This document shows, one piece after another, positions 29,942 through 36,396 of a DNA stretch of 36,396 nucleotides. Numbering within the stretch: position 1 is the stretch's first letter; every line of letters starts with the position of its first letter. The position numbers and the translations under genes are program-made. The stretch covers positions 1 to 36,396 of the forward strand of contig JACQUC010000106.1 in NCBI GenBank assembly GCA_016210495.1. The letters run 5' to 3'. The stretch comes from Chloroflexota bacterium. GTDB taxonomy: Bacteria; Chloroflexota; FW602-bin22; JACPRP01. Below the pieces are notes generated by a model, which was not told where the DNA came from, searched no databases, and worked only from the letters and a program-made list of their open reading frames with translations.

Positions 29942-30175
29942 GTGGAGGACGAACCAAACAGACTGATTCGAGACTTTCTCGATCCGAAACGGGTGCCGAC
30001 TGAGGAGGAGATCAGGCGGGTGCTCGATCACGTGGGAAAGGCGCCGTTTCGGTCAGCAATGACATCGGTCAAAAAGGAGATACAAGGCCAAGTCCTTGGA
30101 GGGCAGAAGCTGCGGCCGAAGGAGCCATCCATTGTCGCGCATCTAGCGAAGCGTGTTCTTGCTGAAGGGCAATAG
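29942..30175 (+). CDS. unrecognised small protein, upstream part of an interrupted frame
   Basis: 77 residues from GTG 29942 (MEDEPNRLIRDFLDPKRVPTEEE...). It is charged and helical, with a C-terminal VAHLAKRVLAEGQ, and ends at TAG 30173-30175. The same frame then stays open through SRDTSPDRYLADLRSILSDP to 30445. Either this is one 167-residue protein split by a nonsense mutation, or two separate small genes. No domain is recognised. It starts 45 bases after the metallopeptidase stop, so it could belong to that operon. Confidence 0.45.
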   Translation: MEDEPNRLIRDFLDPKRVPTEEEIRRVLDHVGKAPFRSAMTSVKKEIQGQVLGGQKLRPKEPSIVAHLAKRVLAEGQ

Positions 30176-30223
30176 AGCCGTGATACAAGTCCCGACCGGT
30201 ACCTAGCCGATCTTCGTAGCATC

Positions 30224-30445
30224 TTGAGTGATCCCCAACTTCGCAAAGCGGTTTATCAAAGCAAGGATGCGCGTGTGTTGTTGGGGCTGTTAGGACAGAA
30301 TAGGCTGCCAAGAGAGAGATTGGGTGATTTGCCTGAACTGTTCATCTGGGTTCTTTATTCCGCCGATTATGGTACAGTTGTCTCAGGTTATCAGGTGTCT
30401 AGCTTGGACAGGATAACATTACCAAGGGAAGTGCGTTGGCTATGA
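30224..30445 (+). CDS. unrecognised small protein, downstream part of an interrupted frame
   Basis: From TTG 30224 the reading is MSDPQLRKAVYQSKDARVLL and onward through LGQNRLPRERLGDLPELFIWVLYSADYG to REVRWL, 73 residues. It is in frame with the ORF at 29942 and the codons between (DTSPDRYLADLRSIL) look like protein, so the two are probably halves of one gene. It overlaps the next gene by four bases (ATGA), as in a coupled pair. No known motif is seen. Confidence 0.45.
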   Translation: MSDPQLRKAVYQSKDARVLLGLLGQNRLPRERLGDLPELFIWVLYSADYGTVVSGYQVSSLDRITLPREVRWL

Positions 30446-30765
30446 GGCAGACACACTACACAAGCGAAAAGTTCGATTATTTTGTGAGGCTATTGATCGG
30501 ACGTTGGGAAGATGCTGTTGAAATGCAGAAAGAATGGTCTTCTCTTGATGTCGAGGAACGCCTCTTTCAGACCGAAGACTGGCCTGTGAATAACGACATC
30601 CACCAGCATCTTGCCGACTATGTTGCAGAGAACGAATTAGCCGAAGACCAGAAAGTCCAGTGGGCTAAGTTGAACAAGTTAGTGGCTGAGCATAGGAAAG
30701 ACCTGGAAGAAATGGGGTACCGTGTGCTAGTCCCTGTTCTCGGCAAAGCACGGGAGGCTGCCTGA
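30442..30765 (+). CDS. unrecognised acidic helical protein
   Basis: 107 residues from ATG 30442, which overlaps the TGA of the preceding frame. It is rich in Glu, Asp, Trp and Gln and predicted to be all helical (FDYFVRLLIGRWEDAVEMQKEW, DIHQHLADYVAENELAEDQKVQW, LNKLVAEHRKDLEEMGYR). There is no signal peptide, membrane segment or catalytic motif. The coupled two-gene layout and sizes resemble toxin-antitoxin or immunity pairs, but there is no positive evidence. The AT content is somewhat higher than in neighbours, which may point to transfer. The 156 bases after it, up to the end of folC, contain nothing recognisable. Confidence 0.6.
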   Translation: MRQTHYTSEKFDYFVRLLIGRWEDAVEMQKEWSSLDVEERLFQTEDWPVNNDIHQHLADYVAENELAEDQKVQWAKLNKLVAEHRKDLEEMGYRVLVPVLGKAREAA

Positions 30766-30921
30766 CGCCGCCATTCCATCTCATATTACTGGTACGCTGT
30801 TCGCGCTGACGCGCTGAGTTCAAACAAGGTCGTTGGCGTTGGTGTTATCCGGTGCTGAAGTCCCGAAGCAATCCAGACGCTCACTTCGATGTAGCGCAGG
30901 CGGGCCTGGCTTCCGTTGCCC

Positions 30922-32301
30922 CTATGCCCCCGGGCAACGAGATGCAACTGCCTCTCTTACTTCGGCCACGATGAAGAGAGAGCCTGTGGCGCAGATAAGG
31001 TCTTGCGGGCTGGTTAGCCTGCGAGCCGCACCGAGAGCCGAGACGACGTCCGGGCTGGAGGAATAGGTCGACGTGTGCTTATCTAGCTCGGCGGCAATCA
31101 CCTCGACGGGCGCTGACCTGGGATGGTTGGACCGGGTGACGACGACGTGGTCGGCCACGGCGGCCACCTCACCAGCGATGCCGGCGATGTCCTTGTCGAC
31201 GGAAGTGCCCAGAATCAAGATCAAGCGCCGGTAGCGAAACGATTCTCGTAGCGCGTGGCAAAGCTTGGCCATCGAATCGGCGTTGTGCGCGCCGTCTACA
31301 ACCAGCAGAGGTCTCTTTGCGATAATCTCCAATCGGCCGGGCCAGCGAACGGAGGCGATTCCATCGCACACCGCCTCCGGCGAGAGCACGATGCCGTGAA
31401 ATCGCAACGCGTCCAGGGCGGCGATGGCCGTGGCGGCGTTGAGCGCCTGGTGTGCGCCGAGAAGGGGCACGCGCACGTTTCCATACGGGCCAAAGGGACC
31501 CTGGACGTCCAGCTCGGTGGCAAAGTCTTCGCCACTTGAATGCCCCAGATCTGATGCATCGCCACCTATTTGACGCAGTCGGGCCTGCCAACGGTAGTCC
31601 TGCCCTACGATCAGCAGCCTTGCCTGATGCTGCTCTGCCGCCTGATCGATCACGTCCATGGCCTCGGGAACCTGCGGGGCGCAGACCACGACGCCGTTAC
31701 GCTTGACGATTCCGGCCTTCTCATGCGCGATGGCGGCGACCGTGTTGCCGAGCACCTGGGTATGGTCAAGGCTGATGGATGTAATCACGGAAACGAGGGC
31801 CTGGACGACGTTGGTGGCGTCGAGCCTTCCGCCGAGTCCGGCTTCCAGCACCGCAAACTCGGCCTTCCTTTCGACAAAGTGCACCAGCGCCAGGGCGGTG
31901 GTCACCTCGAAGGTCGTGAGGCGACCGAGATGCGGATGCGAGGAGTTCACATCATCGACGGCCGTCCTGAGCCTGGTCGCTATCGAGGCCAGCTCGGCTT
32001 CGGCGATGAGCCCTCCGTCCAGCCTGATCCGTTCCCGGAAGTCGTGCAGGTGCGGCGACGAGAAGAAACCGGTGCGATAGCCGGCGGACGACAGCACGGC
32101 GGCGATCATAGCGGCGGTAGAGCCCTTGCCCTTGGTGCCCGCGATGTGAACGCACTTGAGTTTTCGATGAGGATTGTCGAGCAACTCCAGCAGCTTGTAG
32201 ACTCTTTCGAGGTTGTATCTGGCCGGTGCGAGAGCTTCCGCTGGATTGCGCTCGTAGTCGGAGAGGCTTAGGAGAAAGCTCATCGATTCGCGGTAGTTCA
32301 T
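30922..32301 (-). CDS. folC: folylpolyglutamate synthase / dihydrofolate synthase
   Basis: 459 residues from ATG 32301. The enzyme adds glutamate to dihydropteroate and/or reduced folates with ATP, in the cytoplasm. HIAGTKGKGSTAAMI is the P-loop, TGFFSSPHLHDFRERIRL the omega loop and folate-binding segment, FAVLEAGLGGRLDATNVV and SISLDHTQVLGNTVAAIAHEKAGI the central Mur-ligase blocks, and VVDGAHNADSM starts the C-terminal domain. Length and motifs are complete. On the minus strand upstream there is a TATACT near a TTGACA, but only 13 bases apart, so the promoter is uncertain. It is a housekeeping gene bordered by debris of other genes. Confidence 0.95.
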   Translation of the reverse strand: MNYRESMSFLLSLSDYERNPAEALAPARYNLERVYKLLELLDNPHRKLKCVHIAGTKGKGSTAAMIAAVLSSAGYRTGFFSSPHLHDFRERIRLDGGLIAEAELASIATRLRTAVDDVNSSHPHLGRLTTFEVTTALALVHFVERKAEFAVLEAGLGGRLDATNVVQALVSVITSISLDHTQVLGNTVAAIAHEKAGIVKRNGVVVCAPQVPEAMDVIDQAAEQHQARLLIVGQDYRWQARLRQIGGDASDLGHSSGEDFATELDVQGPFGPYGNVRVPLLGAHQALNAATAIAALDALRFHGIVLSPEAVCDGIASVRWPGRLEIIAKRPLLVVDGAHNADSMAKLCHALRESFRYRRLILILGTSVDKDIAGIAGEVAAVADHVVVTRSNHPRSAPVEVIAAELDKHTSTYSSSPDVVSALGAARRLTSPQDLICATGSLFIVAEVREAVASRCPGA

Positions 32302-32387
32302 TTTGGCGGACCTTTGTCGAGCTTGTCGTACGTCGGCAAAAGTATAGCACGATGTGCGGTGTCAAGGAAAGGATGGCGTACCTGGCA

Positions 32388-32519
32388 TCAGGACGTGGCC
32401 AGGAGCCTTGTCAGCATCTTCCTGATCAGCTCGTAGGCGCCTCGCGGGGCAAAGATGATGACGACCACGTAGATAAGGCCCAGGGCCACCAGCCAACGCT
32501 CGCTGTAGCCGCTGAACAT
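32388..32519 (-). pseudogene. C-terminal fragment of a LivM-like ABC permease
   Basis: The 43 residues beginning MFSGYSERWLVALGLIYVVV and continuing IIFAPRGAYELIRKML match the last transmembrane helix and tail of branched-chain amino acid-type permeases (LivM), which end in ...FAPRG plus a short tail. A few in-frame codons upstream (WTYY) also fit, then a TGA interrupts. The other 250 or more residues of a permease are absent. Confidence 0.6.
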
Positions 32520-32863
32520 ATAGTATGTCCAGGCTCAAGCAAAGATGCGTCACGTCGAGACGACGGCTATTGTCCCCCATATTCTGGACGAAAGCCTGCT
32601 GACCCGCCTTCGATAGAACCCAGTTCGTGAAGACTTTCGCCGCCGCCAGAAGTGCCCGCCGGGCCGGGGATGCGGAGATCGGTCGTAACGATCTTGCCCT
32701 TCCACTTGGGTTCGAGGAGCTGGTCGATCGTGCTCAGCTCCGGAGCGATGTCACTTGGGAAGGGACAGCCAGCACTACTATAACGGTGATTCCTCTCGAT
32801 ACGCGCGGCGGCGGTGGTGAGAGGAACGCAAACCCCTGTTCCTGAGATACTCGCCGGCACCAC
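32520..32863 (-). pseudogene. fragments of an extracellular solute-binding protein
   Basis: In one minus-strand frame DIAPELSTIDQLLEPKWKGK and IVTTDLRIPGPAG match the middle of Fe3+/spermidine-type solute-binding proteins (LLDPKWKGKI...DPRIPGP). After a deletion and frame change, another frame reads VFTNWVLSKAGQQAFVQNMG and then DNSRRLDV, the usual C-terminal block of the same family. A stretch of about 60-80 residues that should lie between is missing. The fragment runs directly into the LivM remnant. Nothing here can be functional. Confidence 0.65.
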
Positions 32864-32874
32864 GCGTTCACCGG

Positions 32875-35800
32875 CTATGGGCGTCTCGACAACGTCATGG
32901 ATAGCGAAGACCAGTTGGCGGAGACGAAGTTGGAGGTCTGCTTGGAGTTGAGCCAGGCCAGATCGTGCTTCACCTCCAACACGTGGGTCCCAACCTCCGT
33001 ACCAGTCACCTGGTAGAAGAAGGTGGTGGGAGAGTCGCTCTTTGCCGGAACCGCGCCTACCTTGAACTGTACGCTGTCGCTGTAGTCGGGCCTCTGCATG
33101 GTCTTGGTCACGTCGGCGCTGAGCAGCCTCTCTCCGCCCGCATCGAAAGTGGCCGCCAGCGAGTAGCTCACCACCGTCCCGTCGCTCCGGGTCTCCTGGT
33201 AAGCGGCCTTCAATGTGTTCCCCTGCACGCTCGCCGAAGAGGCGCTGAGAGGGAAGACCACCTCGAAGTCTCGCTGGTCCGTCCGGCTGGTTTCCCCGGT
33301 CGAAGAGACCGTCCGGTAAGTCATCACCCCTCGGAGAACGATGGATACGTTAGTCATCTGCTTCAGGTGGGCGGGCAGGTCCAGCTCGAAGCGTTGCCGG
33401 TTGCTCTCCACACCACCGACCTTCACCACCACATCGCCGGACCAGGTGTTGTCTGGGACCTTAACCCTGAGCTCCTTGTCCGACCAGGACGTGATCATAT
33501 TGCGGTTGACCGAGTTGGAGGCCACCGTGGTCCTGTGGAACGTGATGGTGCTGTTACCCTGGGTCGCTCCGAAGCCGCTTCCGGAAATGGTCACCTCCTG
33601 GCCCAGCATGCCACTCTGCGGCGAGACGGAGGCGATCTTCGGCCCGGGCTTCCCTATGGTGAGCTTGGCGCGGTTGGACAACAGGCCTGCCGGCGCAGCG
33701 GCGCCTCGCACGTCGACCACCACCTCCACATCGCCGGTGGGTTCCTTCGAGCTATCGGTTACCAATACGCCTCTGGGAACCTTCAGCTTGATCTGGGTGT
33801 CCGACCAGGAGGTCGCCTTGATCACAAGTCCCCAGTCGTTCCCGACCCCATAGAGGGTCAATCGGCTGTTCCCCTGGCTTGGGCCGAAGTTCTTGCCCGC
33901 CAGGGTCACCTCGTCGTCGTACCAGGCAGTTGCCGGGTTCACACTCTTGATCAAAGGATCAATGGCGGTCACTTTCACCGAGGCGCTGATGCTCCCCGCG
34001 AAGTAGAAGTTATAGGCCACCACGTACAGGGTGTCTCCGTCTTCCGCCTCCACATCCACGGCCTTCCGGCCGCCGCCCTTGCCTGCCGACTCCATACTTC
34101 CCGCCAGGCCAGGTCGACCCGTGGCTCCGGCTTTTAGCCGGTAGACGTCCACCTCTGCCGGAACGTCGGCATCGACCGTCAGCTTGCGGGTTCCTGGCTT
34201 CCCGCCCTGGGGACTGACCGCCACCTTCAATGCCCATAGCTTGGCCGACTGGCTGGCGTCCATAGAGAAGCTCGCCACGACCTCGTCTTGGTCTGCCGCC
34301 ATGCTCTTCGGGAGCCCCGGCTCGCCCACCTCGGAGGAGAGATCCTTCACCCCGACCCGGGTGTAAACAGGGCTCTGAGGGTCGAAAAGCCAGTACCGAG
34401 AGAACTCCCGGTAGACCTGGGGCAGCCCCATCTTCTTGGACAGCAGGTACTCTTCCAGGACGGCATCTATGTTCGGGCTGTAGTACTCGGCGACCTTGTT
34501 CCACATCTCGGCGAAGTTGAACCCCTTCTTGTTCACCAGGAAGTCGATGAAGTAGGCCGCGGTGTACTCGTGGTATCCGTGCGGATCGTCGGCCACTACT
34601 CCGGTGGCGGCGGCAGCGTCCCACAACACGCTGGAGCTGTAGGTAAGACTCTTTTCCAGGAACCTGGGGTTGATGTTCCCGCCCATCATGTTGCTGCCGC
34701 CCATGGCGATCCGATCGGCGGCATAGTCAGCGGTTGCCTCCATCCACCACTTGCGGGCGGTCATCCCGGCGGCAGTGTAATAGAGGTTCTGGACGGAGTG
34801 GAACAGCTCGTGGGCGACCGTGGCGTTCAGCAGCTCCGGGCTGCCGGCGGAATCGAGGCTGATGTTGATGCTGCCGGTGATCTTGCTCCGGTTGGAGCTG
34901 CCGCTTCCACCGACGTAGACAAAGGTGCCGTGCTTGGAAAGGAACCCGGTGAAATCGAACTTGGGGAGCTCCCGAAGACCTGCCTTCTGATATCGCTCGC
35001 GACCGGTGTTCAGGTACGCCCAGATGTCCTCCACGTATCGGGGCATGTCGGCTTGCACCGGCTTCACCTTGGGGTCAGGCTTGGTGTACCAGCCTGCCTT
35101 GGGACCGGTGCCGGCCTCCACCTCGGCCTTGTTGAACTCCATACGGAAGTACTCGTTGCGGTAATACCACTTCCCCTTGTTCCCCTCGGCCACCTCCTTC
35201 CCTTGAAGCCCTGCAATCTCCTCGGCGCTGATCACGGACACGAGAGACAGATGGCGGGTGGTTGCTCGCACCACCTTCTTCTGCCTGTCCGCCTCGCTGG
35301 GCAGCATGACCCAGGCCTTCTGCGCCTCGTCCCAGTACTCCAACCACACCAGGTCGGTGTCCTTCACGGCGGACCCGTAGGCCACCTCGATGACGATCTC
35401 CTTCTCCAGCTCGTGGAGGTCGCCTAGAGACACGTCGTACAGCGCCACCTGCTTCAGGTCCTCGCTGTTGGGCGCAGGAGCCGTGGCCACGGGCGCGATG
35501 CTCAGCGTCTGGGGAGCCTTCAGGAGGCCGCCAGGAACTATCACCACTACCTCCCCCTGGTAGCTGAACGCCTGGATTTCGTTGGAGGGCTTCAGCGTTG
35601 TAGGGCCGCTGATAGAGATGGGCGCGACTGCGGGCCCAGAGGATGAGCCGGGGATGCCGATGGGCGCGCCGCGACCGGAGAAGATGAGCCAGCCGGCCGC
35701 GATGGCCAACAGCAGGAGCGCCACTCCTCCGGCTAGTCTAGTTCTCCGTGCAGAATGCGATCTGTAGGGGCGTCCTTCCGCGGAAGGACTATCCGCCCAG

Positions 35801-35937
35801 GGTGGCGTGGGGCGTCGCTCTGAATCGGGGGTTCCCTCCCTGGATGTCGGCGGTGGAAAGGCTGGCGCCGCTGCTCCGCAGTCCTGACAAAACGTTTCTC
35901 CCTCGCGCACCTCGGCGCCGCAGGCTGTGCACTTCAT
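32875..35937 (-). CDS. membrane-anchored zinc-ribbon protein with HExxH metalloprotease-like and IPT/TIG domains
   Basis: 1020 residues from ATG 35937 (GGAGG five bases upstream; the open frame extends to 36066 but that part is low complexity). C3-x2-C6 and C17-x2-C20 form a cytoplasmic zinc ribbon, followed by a Pro-rich linker and one membrane helix at 69-88. Outside, a beta-rich region precedes H376-E-L-F-H380, with E in WWMEATADYAAD about 25 residues later, a gluzincin-like arrangement. Two IPT/TIG Ig-like domains follow: SVNPATAWYDDEVTLAGKNFG and SVSPQSGMLGQEVTISGSGFG, each with the typical W-S-D-x-x-I/L-x-V-x-V-P end. The C-terminal 150 residues are beta-rich and unassigned. It is probably a surface peptidase or adhesin. 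Confidence 0.8.
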   Translation of the reverse strand: MKCTACGAEVREGETFCQDCGAAAPAFPPPTSREGTPDSERRPTPPWADSPSAEGRPYRSHSARRTRLAGGVALLLLAIAAGWLIFSGRGAPIGIPGSSSGPAVAPISISGPTTLKPSNEIQAFSYQGEVVVIVPGGLLKAPQTLSIAPVATAPAPNSEDLKQVALYDVSLGDLHELEKEIVIEVAYGSAVKDTDLVWLEYWDEAQKAWVMLPSEADRQKKVVRATTRHLSLVSVISAEEIAGLQGKEVAEGNKGKWYYRNEYFRMEFNKAEVEAGTGPKAGWYTKPDPKVKPVQADMPRYVEDIWAYLNTGRERYQKAGLRELPKFDFTGFLSKHGTFVYVGGSGSSNRSKITGSINISLDSAGSPELLNATVAHELFHSVQNLYYTAAGMTARKWWMEATADYAADRIAMGGSNMMGGNINPRFLEKSLTYSSSVLWDAAAATGVVADDPHGYHEYTAAYFIDFLVNKKGFNFAEMWNKVAEYYSPNIDAVLEEYLLSKKMGLPQVYREFSRYWLFDPQSPVYTRVGVKDLSSEVGEPGLPKSMAADQDEVVASFSMDASQSAKLWALKVAVSPQGGKPGTRKLTVDADVPAEVDVYRLKAGATGRPGLAGSMESAGKGGGRKAVDVEAEDGDTLYVVAYNFYFAGSISASVKVTAIDPLIKSVNPATAWYDDEVTLAGKNFGPSQGNSRLTLYGVGNDWGLVIKATSWSDTQIKLKVPRGVLVTDSSKEPTGDVEVVVDVRGAAAPAGLLSNRAKLTIGKPGPKIASVSPQSGMLGQEVTISGSGFGATQGNSTITFHRTTVASNSVNRNMITSWSDKELRVKVPDNTWSGDVVVKVGGVESNRQRFELDLPAHLKQMTNVSIVLRGVMTYRTVSSTGETSRTDQRDFEVVFPLSASSASVQGNTLKAAYQETRSDGTVVSYSLAATFDAGGERLLSADVTKTMQRPDYSDSVQFKVGAVPAKSDSPTTFFYQVTGTEVGTHVLEVKHDLAWLNSKQTSNFVSANWSSLSMTLSRRP

Positions 35938-36320
35938 CCCATCCTCCCTGTATCTCAAGCCTTGGTCTCCCTCGCCCTGGCCATCGGCCAGGACGGGATC
36001 ATCGCCTGCTTCCGCCTGCCCGATGGCCAGGAAGCCGTCCCCCGCTGGCGCTCTTCCAACGAACAACCTGGCGCCGCGTCCTCATGGGTAGGCAAGCCCG
36101 CAGACCCATCCTGGTTCCATCTCGCCTGCAAGTGGCCGCGCCTATCCTTTCGGACCTGGGTTTGCGCCAAACCACCACGACGGCTGGGGACGACAGGCCG
36201 CGCACGCTCGGCGAAGGGCAACGCGTGTGGTTGGCGTGCTGCTCTTCGAGTATAACGTAGCGCGATAACCTTTACACTAGATATCTTCATATGACGAGAT
36301 CTTAACGAATGAGTCAAGTT
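35938..36320. other. intergenic region, possible minus-strand promoters
   Basis: No gene is supported; open frames here have skewed, Arg/Pro-rich composition. On the minus strand TTGACT (36316-36311) with TCATAT 17 bases on, and a TATACT near 36,250, are possible promoters for the zinc-ribbon protein gene, but both would give leaders of 300 bases or more. Confidence 0.35.
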
Positions 36321-36396
36321 TCATGCAGCCTTGCCCAGTTTGGCCCGGTCGATGATCTGCACGATTTGACGATCTACCTCGGCCAATGCGTCCGCC
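36321..36396 (-). CDS. 3' end of a gene that starts outside the window
   Basis: The last codons read ADALAEVDRQIVQIIDRAKL and GKAA before TGA 36323-36321. A helical, charged C-terminus; too short to identify. Confidence 0.5.
   Translation of the reverse strand, partial: ADALAEVDRQIVQIIDRAKLGKAA

Noticed and set aside
12354..30175. Reassignment of TAG as a sense codon, suggested by in-frame TAG at 12354 and 30173
   Set aside because: TAG is the normal stop of several intact genes here, including the methyltransferase at 8723, the AbrB-like gene at 5957 and rtcB at 27013. Local nonsense mutations explain both cases better.
32341..32375. Sigma-70 promoter for folC from TTGACA and TATACT on the minus strand
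   Set aside because: The two hexamers are only 13 bases apart, too short for a working promoter, although either may contribute to another combination.
32965..35427. Two long plus-strand frames opposite the zinc-ribbon protein gene
   Set aside because: They mirror the codon bias of the real minus-strand gene, show no motifs, and the minus-strand protein has recognisable domains throughout.

Overview
The window is GC-rich bacterial chromosome with compact genes, short leaders and frequent ATGA/GTGA overlaps. The gene set (paired MNT/HEPN and AbiE modules, an IscR-NifS pair, RtcB, an M1-type peptidase, a membrane-anchored zinc-ribbon protein, a GT28-like lipid glycosyltransferase) resembles Chloroflexota or a similar environmental lineage. 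That placement is an impression from protein style and was not tested. No tRNA, rRNA, CRISPR array or intact transposon was seen.

Region 1 (about 1-14,000) is a defence and addiction island in decay. It holds an antitoxin-like remnant, a ribbon-helix-helix antitoxin, an AbiE pair, two MNT/HEPN pairs, an AbrB-type antitoxin and a nucleotidyltransferase-like remnant. In five modules the partner gene keeps its first 28-43 codons and then stops. In one HepT-like toxin the catalytic His of the RX4H motif is Gln. Two restriction-modification systems are present. The first (6280-8723) looks intact. The second (10547-12668) has an intact methyltransferase but an endonuclease cut by an in-frame TAG. 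Within the island are a full secreted serine hydrolase (3254-5479), a second copy of it about 2 kb away lacking some 1.7 kb of the middle (998-1322), and an operon for cysteine desulfurase and its Rrf2/IscR regulator with a recognisable operator (8771-10449).

Region 2 (14,041-17,240, minus strand) reads: two very small unrecognised ORFs with good ribosome binding sites, a strong hairpin, an ABC exporter, and a Ser/Thr protein kinase overlapping the exporter. It is the best candidate here for an undescribed system.

Region 3 (17,446-25,443) concerns the cell surface: a lipoprotein of the sulfatase/alkaline phosphatase superfamily with Thr at the nucleophile position, a GT28-like glycosyltransferase, an exported metallophosphoesterase with a C-terminal CxxCH motif, a small exported protein, a GT2 glycosyltransferase with eight 14-residue coiled-coil repeats, and a NeuD-type acyltransferase. 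A patch of hairpins and direct repeats lies at 21,775-22,079.

Region 4 (25,547-36,396) holds rtcB, a DUF123 GIY-YIG protein, an exported M1-like metallopeptidase, an unrecognised small operon with an in-frame TAG, folC, debris of two ABC-transporter genes, a zinc-ribbon/TM/HExxH/IPT-TIG surface protein, and the 3' end of a gene leaving the window.
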